Positions 45,122-54,257 of a stretch of DNA of 64,000 nt are shown here, one piece after another. A program made the position numbers and the translations under genes. Position 1 is the first letter of the stretch, and every line of letters begins with the position of its first letter. Source of the DNA: Dietzia sp. JS16-p6b (GTDB taxonomy: Bacteria > Actinomycetota > Actinomycetes > Mycobacteriales > Mycobacteriaceae); contig NZ_CP024869.1 of the NCBI RefSeq assembly GCF_003052165.1, positions 771,001 to 835,000 of the forward strand, in the 5' to 3' direction. The notes beneath the pieces are model-generated. The model did no database searches. It had not been told where the DNA came from and saw only the letters and a program-made list of their open reading frames with translations.

Positions 45122-45216
45122 GACTCGTCGGTCACCGTGCGGTACACGATGTAGCAGGTGGCCCACAGGATGGCCAGCGTGCAGAGGACGAGGAGGATCT
45201 CGAAGAAGAGCACCAT
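45118..45216 (-). CDS. Single-pass membrane microprotein (32 aa)
   Basis: An open frame of 32 codons, [22 protein letters not shown]..., then a short tail ending in acidic residues and Ser. It is one hydrophobic helix with two Cys residues and a charged cytoplasmic end. Support comes from its start, exactly 6 bases after TAGAAT (45223-45228), and from its stop overlapping the GTG of the nitrobindin-like gene (GTGA), so it heads that operon. It may anchor or assist the partner protein, or just be a coupling peptide. I do not recognise a family. Confidence 0.65.
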   Translation of the reverse strand: MVLFFEILLVLCTLAILWATCYIVYRTVTDES

Positions 45217-45240
45217 GGCGTAATTCTAACCCCGGGGCCG

Positions 45241-45741
45241 TCAGCCGAGTGAGATGCGGGCGTCGATCGAGTGGATGAGGCAGTCGTCCGAGGGGACCAC
45301 GAAGTCCTCGCTGACCCGCGCCCGGAGTCCCACGACGGTCACGAGGGTGAAGTCCGCGTGTACGACGCCCTCGCGCCCCGGGGGGTCGACGGTGATGACG
45401 ATGTCGCGCACCTCCCGGATCGTCGAGTACTGCAGGTGCAGATGCAGGTCCCACCTGAGGTGGTCGGCGCCGAACCCCGTCTTGAGCCCGTTCTCGCGAC
45501 GGACGCAGTCGGGGGCGAAGGGCACCCGGAACGCCGCCGCGGGGAGCGTGAGCGCCGTGAGGTACATCCGCACCGCCGCCTCGCGCTCGGCGGGCGAGTA
45601 CGGGCCGGGGTGGTCGGGTACCTGCGGGACCGCACCGCGACGCTGGTCGATGCCGACGAGGACGGCGGAGGCCACGGAGGCGCCGAGCGCCACGACGGAG
45701 GCACGTGCGGCCATGCCGAGCGCTCTGGAGAGAAGTGACAT
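45241..45741 (-). CDS. Conserved protein of unknown function with N-terminal hydrophobic segment
   Basis: A 166-residue protein. It begins with [14 protein letters not shown] and a hydrophobic [14 protein letters not shown] segment, either a signal anchor or signal peptide. A beta-rich region follows with [21 protein letters not shown] and S-I-D-A-R-I-S-L-G at the end. It could be a secreted or membrane-tethered domain. No family is recognised. ATG 45741 is 6 bases after TAATCT (45748-45753), giving a leaderless start. It lies upstream of the microprotein and nitrobindin genes on the same strand, but they have their own promoter. Confidence 0.65.
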   Translation of the reverse strand: MSLLSRALGMAARASVVALGASVASAVLVGIDQRRGAVPQVPDHPGPYSPAEREAAVRMYLTALTLPAAAFRVPFAPDCVRRENGLKTGFGADHLRWDLHLHLQYSTIREVRDIVITVDPPGREGVVHADFTLVTVVGLRARVSEDFVVPSDDCLIHSIDARISLG

Positions 45742-45788
45742 GCCCAGAGATTAGCGACTCGATCGCCCGGGCGGGGCGGGGAGAATCC

Positions 45789-46619
45789 TCACCTCTCGAC
45801 GGGGACACCGATGAGCGAGCCGTACTCGACCCAGCTGCCGTCGTAGTTGACCACTGAGGGCTGGTCGAGGAGCTCGTGGAGGACGAACCACGTGTGGCTG
45901 GAGCGCTCCCCGATCCGGCAGTAGGTCACCACGCGACGGCCGGGCTGGTCGAGGAGATCCGCGTAGATCTCCCTGAGGTCGGCGTCCGTCCGGAAGGTGC
46001 CGTCGCGGGTCACCGCGCGGTTCCAGGGAATGCTCACGGCGCCCGGGATGTGGCCGCGCTGACGACCGCCCTCCTGTGGCAACCCGGCCGGCGCCGCGAG
46101 GCGGCCGGTGTACTCGTCGACGGAGCGCACGTCCACGAGTGCGTCGGTGCCCAGGCCCGCCAGGACGTCGTCGCGGAACGCGCGGATCGACAGGTCCTGC
46201 GGGTCGGCGACGTAGTCGGTCACGGGTCGTCGGGGCAGATCGGTCGTGAGCGGCAACCCGTCGCGCTCCCAGCGCATTCTGCCCCCGTCGAGCAGTCGCA
46301 CGTCGGCGTGGCCGTACAGCCGCAGGTACCAGTACGCGTAGGCCGCGAACCAGTTGTGATTACCGCCGTAGACCACCACGGTGTGGTCGCGGGTGATGCC
46401 GCGTGCGGACAGGAGCTCGGCGAACCGCTCGCGGCCGACGAGATCTCGCGCGTACTCCTCCTGCAGCTCCGTCCGCCAGTTCAGTGCGACGGCACCGGGG
46501 ATGTGACCGTCCGTGTGGTACGCCGCCACGTCCTCGTCGACCTCGAGGAAGACCACCGAGTCGTCGTCGAGGCGCGATTCGGCCCAGCGTGTGCTGACCA
46601 GTACGTCGTCGCGACTCAT
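45789..46619 (-). CDS. Thiosulfate sulfurtransferase (two-domain rhodanese)
   Basis: A 276-residue tandem rhodanese like the mycobacterial CysA2/SseA enzymes. The first domain is inactive (G-G-N-H-N-W-F replaces the Cys loop). The second has the active Cys, about residue 234, in [12 protein letters not shown]. It moves sulfane sulfur from thiosulfate or 3-mercaptopyruvate to cyanide or thiols. The C-R-I-G-E-R loop fits the thiosulfate type. ATG 46619 follows TAGACT (46627-46632) by 7 bases. From memory, mycobacteria have sseC next to this gene, and it is not seen here. Confidence 0.93.
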   Translation of the reverse strand: MSRDDVLVSTRWAESRLDDDSVVFLEVDEDVAAYHTDGHIPGAVALNWRTELQEEYARDLVGRERFAELLSARGITRDHTVVVYGGNHNWFAAYAYWYLRLYGHADVRLLDGGRMRWERDGLPLTTDLPRRPVTDYVADPQDLSIRAFRDDVLAGLGTDALVDVRSVDEYTGRLAAPAGLPQEGGRQRGHIPGAVSIPWNRAVTRDGTFRTDADLREIYADLLDQPGRRVVTYCRIGERSSHTWFVLHELLDQPSVVNYDGSWVEYGSLIGVPVER

Positions 46620-46629
46620 GTCGGCGAGT

Positions 46630-47370
46630 CTAGTGGTCCGGTCGGGCCAGGCCCCCGAGTGCCGTTGCGCCCGGGGCGCCGGTGCCCGCGGCGGTGATCG
46701 TCCCGCCCCTCACGGTGAGGGTCTCCACCGCGACGCCGAGGGGCAGGACGTCCGGGGGGAGCGTGAGCGCGGTTCGTCGCAGCGCCAGGTCGGGATCCTG
46801 GTCTGGGAGGCCGGAGGGCCCCGTCGCGGCGGCGACGGGGACGAGGTGCGCGCCGCGGTCGTCGACGACGAGGTCGACCTCGGCCGAGACCCGGGTGTCG
46901 GTCCCCTCGAGCGTCCCGGTGACCCGGGCGCGGTGCTCGACGCCTCCGGCCAGACTCGGGTCGTCGGCGCCACCGACCAGGACGTCCCTCATCCCCAGTG
47001 CGGGGCCGAGCGCGTCGCCGGTGATCTGGACGGCCACGCGCTCGACGACCGCGGTCATGTCGGCGGACCGGTCCGCCGGGAGGTGTAGATCGGTGACCAG
47101 GGCCTCCACGGCCACCGGACCGAGACCCGGGCGGGTGACACCCTCGACGCGGATCGACGCCGACGCCGGCGTCCCGGGCCCGGTCCACCGTGCGGTCGGA
47201 CCCCCGCCGAGCATCACCGACGGGGCCGGGAGTCCCGGCGTGGCGGGGCGGATCCGGGTGGACACGTCGGCCTCCACCCTGGAGGCGTTGACGGTGTCGA
47301 CGGCGAAGGCGCCGGCCAGTGCGACGGCCAGGGTGGCGGCCACCACCGCGACGGTGCGACGAGCTCTCAT
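46630..47370 (-). CDS. lmeA: LmeA-like DUF2993 exported phospholipid-binding protein
   Basis: A 246-residue exported protein. An N-terminal basic start and hydrophobic segment (V-A-V-V-A-A-T-L-A-V-A-L-A-G-A-F-A) is a signal peptide or anchor. The rest is a beta-rich DUF2993 domain with V-E-A-D-V-S-T-R-I, V-R-V-E-G-V-T-R-P-type repeats and D-L-H-L-P-A-D. In mycobacteria the homologue LmeA (Rv0817c, from memory) binds phospholipids and supports lipomannan/lipoarabinomannan mannan elongation. The gene position, divergent from glnR-mshD, is the same there. The ATG is a best guess with no clear ribosome site. A weak TAGACC lies 8 bases upstream. Confidence 0.78.
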   Translation of the reverse strand: MRARRTVAVVAATLAVALAGAFAVDTVNASRVEADVSTRIRPATPGLPAPSVMLGGGPTARWTGPGTPASASIRVEGVTRPGLGPVAVEALVTDLHLPADRSADMTAVVERVAVQITGDALGPALGMRDVLVGGADDPSLAGGVEHRARVTGTLEGTDTRVSAEVDLVVDDRGAHLVPVAAATGPSGLPDQDPDLALRRTALTLPPDVLPLGVAVETLTVRGGTITAAGTGAPGATALGGLARPDH

Positions 47371-47454
47371 GGGGTTCAGGTCTACTCCGATGGCCGTAAC
47401 TGGGGGGTGGGTCGCTAGTATCGTCTGGGCGCCAGGACGAGGAGGAAGCGACAC

Positions 47455-48144
47455 ATGGACGTAGTGCTCCTCACGGCTGAATCCGATCCCGAGACGGTGG
47501 TCCCGGCTCTGTCGCTCCTGCCGCACTCGGTCAGGCTGCTACCGCCCCTCGCCTCCTCGGTGGGCGAGTTGGCCGGTGCCGCGCTCGCCGTGGTCGACGC
47601 GAGGAGTGATCTCGCGGCCTCGCGCGCGCTCTGCCGGCTCCTCTCGGGGAGCGCGGAGATCTCCGTCATCGCGGTGGTCTCCGAGGGCGGACTGATCGCG
47701 GTCAGCGGGGACTGGGGGCTCGATGACATCATCCTGCCGACCACCGGGCCCGCCGAGGTTGACGCCCGGTTCAGACTGTCCGCCGCACGTCATTCGTCGC
47801 AGGGCGAGTCCGACGGCGGACTGCTCACGGTGGGCGAGCTCGTGATCGACGAGGAGACCTACGTGGCACGGGTCAAGGGCCGACCCCTGGATCTGACCTA
47901 CAAGGAGTTCGAACTCCTCAAGCACCTGTGCCAACACCCCGGGCGGGTGTTCTCGCGCGCCCAGCTCCTCCAGGAGGTGTGGGGGTACGACTTCTTCGGC
48001 GGCACCCGGACCGTCGACGTTCACGTCCGGCGACTGCGCGCCAAGCTCGGACCGGACCACGAGTCCCTCATCGGAACCGTGCGCAACGTCGGGTACAAGG
48101 CGGTCCGGCCGACCGACCGCAGGGAGGACGGGGGAGACGCATGA
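47455..48144 (+). CDS. glnR: GlnR-type winged-helix response regulator
   Basis: A 229-residue OmpR/PhoB-fold regulator. The receiver half is divergent, as in GlnR proteins that lack a normal phosphorylation pocket. Only A-V-V-D-A-R-S-D retains the Asp region. The DNA-binding half is strongly conserved: L-T-Y-K-E-F-E-L-L-K-H-L, H-P-G-R-V-F-S-R-A-Q-L-L-Q-E-V-W-G-Y and R-T-V-D-V-H-V-R-R-L-R-A-K-L. GlnR controls nitrogen assimilation in actinobacteria, and its adjacency to mshD matches mycobacteria. GAGGAGGAA precedes the ATG. A TAGTAT-like -10 lies at 47414-47419. The stop overlaps mshD as ATGA. Confidence 0.88.
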   Translation: MDVVLLTAESDPETVVPALSLLPHSVRLLPPLASSVGELAGAALAVVDARSDLAASRALCRLLSGSAEISVIAVVSEGGLIAVSGDWGLDDIILPTTGPAEVDARFRLSAARHSSQGESDGGLLTVGELVIDEETYVARVKGRPLDLTYKEFELLKHLCQHPGRVFSRAQLLQEVWGYDFFGGTRTVDVHVRRLRAKLGPDHESLIGTVRNVGYKAVRPTDRREDGGDA

Positions 48145-49079
48145 TCGCCATCGAGCGTTCGGTGGACGACGCCACGGCCGCCATGATCGAGGCGGTCGCC
48201 CGTGAGGCCGGCGACGAGGACGGGGTGCCCCCGCTCGGCGAGCAGCCGATGCGGTCTCTCCGGTCGGACGACGGGCAGGGCGTCCGCCATCTGCTGATCC
48301 GCGGCGACGGGGGAGGGGTCGTCGGTTACGCCCAGCTCGCGGGCGAGGGCGGGGACGCGACCGCCGAGATGGTCGTCGCCCCCCGGGAGCGGAGACGAGG
48401 GGTCGGTTCGGAACTGGTGCGCACCGTGCTCGAGTTGGAGCCCGCCGCCGCGGTGTGGGCGCACGGTGACCTGCCGGCCGCGCGAGCGCTCGCCGCTTCG
48501 GTCGGTCTGGTGCGCACCCGGGAGCTCCTCAAGATGCGTCGGAGCGCGGCCGACGGCCCCGCACTCCCCGCGATCGGTCCCGCCGAGGGGATCGAGACGG
48601 GAACCCTGGCGGAGGCGGTCTCCGAAGGAGGTGGGCGGTGGCCCGGGCTGGACGCCCGGGAGGAGTTGCTCCGCGTCAACAACGCCGCCTTCTCGTGGCA
48701 CCCGGAGCAGGGCGGGTGGAGCCGTGGGATGCTCGACCAGCGCCTCGCGGTGGAGTGGGTGGACCCCGCGGGGGTCTTCCTGGCCGTCGATACCGTCGGG
48801 CCGGCGCCACGGCTCGCGGGGTTCCACTGGACCAAGACGGTCACCGAGCCCGGTTCCCCCGTGGAGGGTGAGGTCTACGTGGTCGGGGTCGACCCGGCCG
48901 ACCAGGGTCGGGGACTCGGGGGCATGCTCACCTCGCTCGGGGTGGCGCACCTCGAGGGACCACGGGGTGCGGAGTCGGTCGTCCTCTATGTGGAGGGCGA
49001 CAACACGGCTGCCCTCAGGACCTACGAGAAGCTCGGGTTCACGGTCGAGCACCGCGATGTGACCTACGCCTCGGAGTGA
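48141..49079 (+). CDS. mshD: Mycothiol synthase
   Basis: MshD (312 residues) acetylates Cys-GlcN-Ins to give mycothiol, the main low-molecular-weight thiol of actinobacteria. It has two GNAT domains. The N-terminal one carries M-V-V-A-P-R-E-R-R-R-G-V-G-S-E-L, and the C-terminal one V-V-G-V-D-P-A-D-Q-G-R-G-L-G, the acetyl-CoA pyrophosphate-binding Q/R-x-x-G-x-G/A pattern, followed by L-Y-V-E-G-D-N-T-A-A-L-R-T-Y-E-K-L-G-F. R-V-N-N-A-A-F-S-W-H-P-E-Q is diagnostic for MshD. It is coupled to glnR by a four-base overlap. Confidence 0.95.
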   Translation: MIAIERSVDDATAAMIEAVAREAGDEDGVPPLGEQPMRSLRSDDGQGVRHLLIRGDGGGVVGYAQLAGEGGDATAEMVVAPRERRRGVGSELVRTVLELEPAAAVWAHGDLPAARALAASVGLVRTRELLKMRRSAADGPALPAIGPAEGIETGTLAEAVSEGGGRWPGLDAREELLRVNNAAFSWHPEQGGWSRGMLDQRLAVEWVDPAGVFLAVDTVGPAPRLAGFHWTKTVTEPGSPVEGEVYVVGVDPADQGRGLGGMLTSLGVAHLEGPRGAESVVLYVEGDNTAALRTYEKLGFTVEHRDVTYASE

Positions 49080-49175
49080 GGTATCGGATCAGGCGACCCG
49101 CTGGCCGCCCATATGCCCAGTTCGGCGCACTGGTCGGGACCTGACTAAGCGTTCCTTTCGTGACACATCCGCTGA

Positions 49176-49230
49176 GTTCATCTCTAGTTCATCTTCTCCG
49201 GCGGGACCGTTCATATCGGCCCCTTACGTT
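49176..49230 (+). promoter_or_regulatory. Pho box and promoter of the pst operon
   Basis: GTTCATC occurs at 49176-49182 and again at 49187-49193, an 11-base step. GTTCAT recurs at 49209, 22 bases on, so the units are phased at multiples of 11, as in actinobacterial PhoP/RegX3 boxes. TACGTT (49225-49230) is a -10-like element downstream. The -35 is poor, as expected of an activated promoter. Confidence 0.72.
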
Positions 49231-49327
49231 CTGTGCTCGTCGGGTCTCGGAATCGGCCCGGCGTCGTGTTGCTGTCACCAAAGACATGTCCCGGAGGGCT
49301 CGCCGCCGGGCGAAACAAGGAGATTCA

Positions 49328-50437
49328 GTGGACCTCAAGCGCACCGGTGCTCTTCTCGGCCTCACCGCCCTCACCGCGGTCGGGTTGGCCGCCTGCTCGG
49401 ATGACAACACCGGAAGCGGTGACACCGCGGCGCAGAGTGTCTCCGGCGCGGAATGTGAGGGCAAGCCGACCCTGACCGCGTCGGGGTCCTCCGCCCAGAA
49501 CAACGCCATGACGATCTTCGCCAACTCCTACGCCCTGAGTTGCGAGGGTCAGACGCTGAACTACAACTCCAACGGCTCGGGCGCCGGCGTGAGCGAGTTC
49601 ACCGGTGGGATCACGGACTTCGGTGGATCCGATTCCCCGCTGAAGGAGGCCGACTACGCGGCGGCCGAGGAGCGGTGCGGTTCCGAGGCGTGGAACATCC
49701 CCGCCGTCTTCGGCCCGATCGCGGTGGCGTACAACCTCGACGGCGTCGAGCTGAAGCTCTCCGGCCCCACCCTCGCCAAGATCTTCAACGGCGAGATCAC
49801 CACGTGGAACGATCCGGCGATCGCCGAGGAGAACGAGGGCGTGGACCTCCCGGACGAGTCCATCACCGTGATCTTCCGGTCGGACGAGTCCGGCACGACG
49901 GACAACTTCCAGAAGTACCTCGAGGCGGCCTCCGAGGGCGCGTGGACGCAGGGCGCCGGCAAGACCTTCACCGGTGGGGTCGGCGAGGGTGCCCGTGGTA
50001 ACGAGGGCGTCTCCGGTGCCATCGGCCAGACCCCGGGGACCATCACCTACACCGAGTGGTCGTACGCCAAGAACCAGGACCTGTCGATGGTCAAGGTCAT
50101 CACCCCCGCGGATCCGGAGGGCGTGGAACTCAACGCCGAGACGGCCGGCGTGACGATCGACTCGGCACGCCTGCAGAACGAGGGCACCAACGACCTGGTC
50201 ATCGACACCTCGTCGTTCTACGTCCCCGAAGCCGCGGGTGCGTACCCCATCATCCTGCCCACCTATGAGATCGTCTGCTCGTCGTACGAGGATCCGGAGA
50301 CCGCCGCGGCCGTCCGGTCGTTCCTCAACATCGCGGTGGCGGAGGACGTCCAGGCGCAGCTCGAGGACGAGGGATACATCCCCGTGCCGGACGCCTTCCG
50401 CGAGCAGCTCCTCACCGCTATCTCCGAGATCTCCTGA
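49328..50437 (+). CDS. pstS: Phosphate ABC transporter substrate-binding lipoprotein
   Basis: PstS (369 residues) binds phosphate outside the membrane and passes it to PstCA. The signal has a basic start (D-L-K-R-T-G), a hydrophobic stretch and the lipobox V-G-L-A-A-C. Binding-site segments are T-A-S-G-S-S-A-Q, T-D-F-G-G-S-D-S-P-L and F-R-S-D-E-S-G-T-T-D-N-F. GTG 49328 is set by AAGGAGA 5-6 bases upstream, and the frame extends further but without a site. A leader of about 90 bases separates it from the Pho-box promoter. It heads pstSCAB. Confidence 0.95.
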   Translation: MDLKRTGALLGLTALTAVGLAACSDDNTGSGDTAAQSVSGAECEGKPTLTASGSSAQNNAMTIFANSYALSCEGQTLNYNSNGSGAGVSEFTGGITDFGGSDSPLKEADYAAAEERCGSEAWNIPAVFGPIAVAYNLDGVELKLSGPTLAKIFNGEITTWNDPAIAEENEGVDLPDESITVIFRSDESGTTDNFQKYLEAASEGAWTQGAGKTFTGGVGEGARGNEGVSGAIGQTPGTITYTEWSYAKNQDLSMVKVITPADPEGVELNAETAGVTIDSARLQNEGTNDLVIDTSSFYVPEAAGAYPIILPTYEIVCSSYEDPETAAAVRSFLNIAVAEDVQAQLEDEGYIPVPDAFREQLLTAISEIS

Positions 50438-50513
50438 TCCACCGGTCACCGGCCCGTCGCCCGCCTCGGCGAGCCGGTGACCGTCCACGTCACCCCGAGC
50501 GACTGAAGGTCCA

Positions 50514-51566
50514 ATGACAGTTCACGAATCCGTCGACCGCCACGCCGACCGGAGCACCGGGCAGTCCGGCGACCTCTCCGGCAGCACGGGGTCGGAGCCG
50601 GCGCCGGAGAAGGGCGCGAAGAGCGATCTCCTCGCCGGCAGGTCCTCTCGGGGCGCGGACGCGGTCTTCCGCAGCGCCACGGTGGCGGCCGGCGGCGTCA
50701 TCGTCGCCCTGATCGCCCTGATCGCGATCGTCCTGGTCATGCAGGCGGCGCCCTCACTGATGGCGAACAACGTCAACTTCTTCACCTCGTCCGAATGGAA
50801 CACGACCAATCCGGACGACTTGAGGTTCGGCATCCTCGACATGTTCAGGGTGACCGTCCTGAGTTCGATATTCGCGCTGGTCCTGGCGGTGCCGGTGTCC
50901 ATCGGCATCGCGACCTTCCTCGTCCAGTACGCGCCGCCGCGGCTCTCGAGGTCGCTGTCGGCGCTCATCGACCTCCTGGCCGCCGTCCCGTCGATCATCT
51001 ACGGCATGTGGGGACTGATCGTCCTCGGACCGTGGCTGGTCCCCCTGTCAGAGTGGCTCAACCGGAACCTTGGGTGGATCTTCCTCTTCGGCGACGGCAA
51101 CGTCTCGATCGCCGGTGGGGGGACCATCTTCACCGCCGGAGTGGTCCTGGCGATCATGATCCTCCCGATCATCACCTCCATGTCGCGCGAGACCATCCGG
51201 CAGACCCCCTCGCTCCACCAGGAGGCCGCCCTGGCATTGGGGGCGACCAAGTGGGAGAAGATCCGGATGACGTGTTTCCCCTACGCGAAGTCCGGCATGA
51301 TCGCGGGATCCATGCTCGCGCTCGGCCGTGCGCTCGGTGAGACCGTCGCGGTCCTGATCATCCTCCGTGCGGCGAGCGCCCCCGGCACCCTGTCGCTCTT
51401 CGACGGCGGCTTCACGTTCGCCTCGAAGATCGCGTCGGGCGCGGCCGAGTTCAACCACCCGCTGCCCACCGGCGCCTACATCGCGGCCGGACTGGTGCTG
51501 TTCATCCTCACCTTCTTCGTCAACCTCATCGCACGCTCCGTGTCCGGTGGAAAGGTCAACGGCTGA
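50514..51566 (+). CDS. pstC: Phosphate ABC transporter permease PstC
   Basis: A 350-residue permease with a 50-residue polar cytoplasmic start, then six transmembrane helices. The binding-protein-dependent transport signature ([14 protein letters not shown]) is the EAA loop that contacts Pst[11 protein letters not shown] follows, as is usual in PstC. GAAGG precedes the ATG. The stop shares its final A with the pstA ATG (TGATG). It forms the heterodimeric channel with PstA. Confidence 0.95.
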   Translation: MTVHESVDRHADRSTGQSGDLSGSTGSEPAPEKGAKSDLLAGRSSRGADAVFRSATVAAGGVIVALIALIAIVLVMQAAPSLMANNVNFFTSSEWNTTNPDDLRFGILDMFRVTVLSSIFALVLAVPVSIGIATFLVQYAPPRLSRSLSALIDLLAAVPSIIYGMWGLIVLGPWLVPLSEWLNRNLGWIFLFGDGNVSIAGGGTIFTAGVVLAIMILPIITSMSRETIRQTPSLHQEAALALGATKWEKIRMTCFPYAKSGMIAGSMLALGRALGETVAVLIILRAASAPGTLSLFDGGFTFASKIASGAAEFNHPLPTGAYIAAGLVLFILTFFVNLIARSVSGGKVNG

Positions 51567-52480
51567 TGACCCAGGCAACGTCCGACCTCGCCAAGCCCGC
51601 CAAGCCCTCGGAGACCTTCCTGCCCATCGCCGGCAGCCGCAGGGCGAAGGACAGGGCGGCGACGGTGGTCTTCTCCCTGTGCTTCGTGCTGGCCGTCATC
51701 CCGCTGGTGGCGCTGCTGTACAAGGTGATCGAGTCGGGCATCCCCGCGGTCATCAACCCCACCTGGTGGACCAATTCGTTCTTCCTCGTGTCCCCGTCCT
51801 CGATGGCGGGCGGTGTGGGTCACGCCATCTACGGCAGCCTCGTCCAGGCGATCATCGCCGCCGTCATCTCCATACCGCTCGGCGTGGCCGCGGGCATTAT
51901 GTTGGTGGAGTACCCCGAGTCGAGGCTCGCCAGGCCGACCACCTTCATGGTCGACGTGCTCGCGGGGGTGCCCTCGGTCGTCGCGGCCATCTTCATCTTC
52001 GGGGTCTGGGTCTCCGTCCTGCAGTTCCAGCTCAGTGCGTTCGCGGTGAGCCTCGCCCTGGTGTTGCTCATGCTGCCCCTGATCGTGCGGTCCACCGAGG
52101 AGATGCTCAAGCTCGTCCCGGACGAGCTCCGCGAGGCGTCCTACGCGCTCGGCGTCCCCAAGTGGAAGACCATCGTGAGCATCGTGGTCCCCACCGCGCT
52201 GTCGGGGATGATCTCCGGGGTCTTCCTCTCGATCGCCCGCGTCATGGGTGAGACCGCTCCGGTGCTGATCCTCGTGGGCTACACGGCGAGCTTCAACTTC
52301 GACCTGTTCCAGGGGAACATGGCCTCGCTGCCGCTGTTGATCTTCAACCAGCTCTCGAACCCGACCGAGGCCGGCCAGTACCGCATCTGGGGCGCGGCCC
52401 TCACCCTGATCATCATCATCGCGCTGGCGAACGTCCTCGCCACGTTCGCTTCCAAGGCGCTCGCGCCGAAGACCAAGTAA
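51566..52480 (+). CDS. pstA: Phosphate ABC transporter permease PstA
   Basis: A 304-residue permease with six transmembrane helices. The EAA loop is R-E-A-S-Y-A-L-G-V-P-K-W-K-T-I, and M-L-V-E-Y-P-E-S-R-L-A and G-V-P-S-V-V-A-A-I-F fit PstA. The final R-V-M-G-E-T-A-P-V-L motif is conserved. Its start is coupled to pstC by a one-base overlap. The product pairs with PstC in the membrane. Confidence 0.95.
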   Translation: MTQATSDLAKPAKPSETFLPIAGSRRAKDRAATVVFSLCFVLAVIPLVALLYKVIESGIPAVINPTWWTNSFFLVSPSSMAGGVGHAIYGSLVQAIIAAVISIPLGVAAGIMLVEYPESRLARPTTFMVDVLAGVPSVVAAIFIFGVWVSVLQFQLSAFAVSLALVLLMLPLIVRSTEEMLKLVPDELREASYALGVPKWKTIVSIVVPTALSGMISGVFLSIARVMGETAPVLILVGYTASFNFDLFQGNMASLPLLIFNQLSNPTEAGQYRIWGAALTLIIIIALANVLATFASKALAPKTK

Positions 52481-52489
52481 GGACCTGTC

Positions 52490-53266
52490 ATGGCCAAGCG
52501 ACTCGACCTCGAGAACGTCGACATCTTCTACGGCGACTTCCACGCCGTGAAGGACGTCGACCTCCACGTCCCCCCGCGCTCGGTGACCGCCTTCATCGGC
52601 CCGTCAGGCTGCGGCAAATCCACCGTGCTCCGCTCGCTCAACCGCATGCACGAGGAGATCGCGGGCGCGTACGCCACAGGATCCATCAAGCTCGACGGCG
52701 TGGACATCTACGACAAGAAGGTGGATCCCGTCGCCGTCCGCCGGACCATCGGGATGGTGTTCCAGCGGCCCAACCCGTTCCCCACGATGTCGATCAAGGA
52801 GAACGTCACCGCCGGCCTCAGGCTCCAGGGTGTCAGGAACAAGAAGACGCTGGACGAGGTGGCCGAGAAGTCGCTGCGCGGCGCGAATTTGTGGAACGAG
52901 GTCAAGGATCGTCTGGACAAGCCGGGCGGCGGGCTTTCGGGCGGGCAGCAGCAGCGTTTGTGCATCGCGCGCGCGATCGCCATCGAACCCCAGGTCCTGC
53001 TCATGGACGAGCCGTGTTCGGCGCTCGACCCGATCTCCACCCTCGCGGTGGAGGACCTCATCGCCGAGCTCAAGAGCGAGTTCACGATCGTGATCGTGAC
53101 ACACAACATGCAGCAGGCGGCGCGCGTGTCCGATCAGACCGCGTTCTTCTCGCTCGAGGCCACCGGCATGCCGGGCCAGCTCGTCGAGGTCAATTCCACT
53201 GAGAAGATATTCTCGAACCCGGACAACAAGCAGACCGAGGACTACGTGTCCGGCCGTTTCGGCTGA
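52490..53266 (+). CDS. pstB: Phosphate ABC transporter ATPase PstB
   Basis: PstB (258 residues) powers phosphate import. It shows Walker [10 protein letters not shown], the R-P-N-P-F-P-M-type Q-loop ([10 protein letters not shown]), the L-S-G-G-Q-Q-Q-R signature and Walker [14 protein letters not shown], followed by the switch His in [13 protein letters not shown] is a PstB-specific stretch. It starts 10 bases after pstA. A 19-bp terminator follows, and phoU converges on it. Confidence 0.97.
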   Translation: MAKRLDLENVDIFYGDFHAVKDVDLHVPPRSVTAFIGPSGCGKSTVLRSLNRMHEEIAGAYATGSIKLDGVDIYDKKVDPVAVRRTIGMVFQRPNPFPTMSIKENVTAGLRLQGVRNKKTLDEVAEKSLRGANLWNEVKDRLDKPGGGLSGGQQQRLCIARAIAIEPQVLLMDEPCSALDPISTLAVEDLIAELKSEFTIVIVTHNMQQAARVSDQTAFFSLEATGMPGQLVEVNSTEKIFSNPDNKQTEDYVSGRFG

Positions 53267-53299
53267 GTCACCACACACCGCGAGTCACCACACTCAGCA

Positions 53300-53342
53300 G
53301 AGCGCCCCGGCGCCCGCCCACGAGGCGGGCGCCGGGGCGCTC
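53300..53342. terminator. Perfect 19-bp bidirectional terminator between pstB and phoU
   Basis: Arms 53300-53318 and 53324-53342 are exact reverse complements, with a 5-base loop. The position between convergent stops fits termination from both sides. Confidence 0.86.
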
Positions 53343-53388
53343 GTCGTCGGCGCTCGGTTCTCGTTGCCCGGGGCCGCCGGAGCCGCCG

Positions 53389-54153
53389 TCAACTGGGGTC
53401 GCGGTCGTCCTCTCCGGAGACGCGCTGTGTCAACGACCGGTCGGCTTCGTTGAAACGGCGCACCAGCTCCTCGTTGGAGGCGGGGGAGTACTCGGGATCG
53501 TCCTCCGCCGAGTTGGCGTATTCACCGGTGGCGAGGAAGATCACGCGCTGGGCCACCTCGACGGCGTGGTCCGCGAACCGCTCGTAGTAGCGACCGAGGA
53601 GGGTCACGTCGACCGCCGACGCCACCCCCCACTTCCACTCCCTGACGGTGAGCAGGGTGAACAGGTGGCGGCGGAGGTCGTCGACGGCGTCATCCTGTTG
53701 GGCCAGCGTGGCGGCCTGCTCGGCGTCCCGGTTGAGCAATACCTCGGTGGCCGCCCGGCCGAGTGAGACCGCGACCCGGCCCATCTCGGCGAAGTACCCG
53801 TTGACTGGCTCCGGGAGGACGCTCTCCGGGTGCCTGCGGCGCACGATCTTCGCGACGTGACCCGCCAGGGTGCCCATGCGGGTGAGGTCCTGGACGAGTT
53901 GGATGGAGGTGACCACCTGCCGGAGATCGCGGGCCACGGGCGCCTGGAGGGCCAGGAGCGCGAAACCGCGCTCCTCGTTCTCGGTCGCCAGCCGGGACAT
54001 CTCCGTAGAGGACTGCAGAACCCTCTCGGCGGCCACGAGGTCGGCCTGGAGGAGGGCGTGGGTCGCCAGCTCCATGTCGTCGGTGGCGAGGGAGCACATC
54101 CGGGCCATCGAGGTGGCCAGATCCGCGAGTTCTTCGGAGTAGACGAGACGCAT
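53389..54153 (-). CDS. phoU: Phosphate-signalling regulator PhoU
   Basis: PhoU (254 residues) links the Pst transporter to the phosphate two-component system and keeps Pho genes off when phosphate is plentiful. It is all helical, with two copies of the PhoU repeat. Key metal-binding-type acidic/aromatic segments are [21 protein letters not shown] and [13 protein letters not shown] longer frame starts at 54165, but ATG 54153 is 7 bases after TATGCT (54161-54166) and gives the standard N-terminus M-R-L-V-Y. The acidic tail is unusually long. Confidence 0.94.
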   Translation of the reverse strand: MRLVYSEELADLATSMARMCSLATDDMELATHALLQADLVAAERVLQSSTEMSRLATENEERGFALLALQAPVARDLRQVVTSIQLVQDLTRMGTLAGHVAKIVRRRHPESVLPEPVNGYFAEMGRVAVSLGRAATEVLLNRDAEQAATLAQQDDAVDDLRRHLFTLLTVREWKWGVASAVDVTLLGRYYERFADHAVEVAQRVIFLATGEYANSAEDDPEYSPASNEELVRRFNEADRSLTQRVSGEDDRDPS

Positions 54154-54257
54154 GTGGATCAGCATACGGGCATGTCAACCGCACAATCGATCACGGCGAT
54201 GAACGGCCGATGAACAGGCGGGCAAGCCGTCCCCTCCCCGGCCCGACGGAGCGCGGT

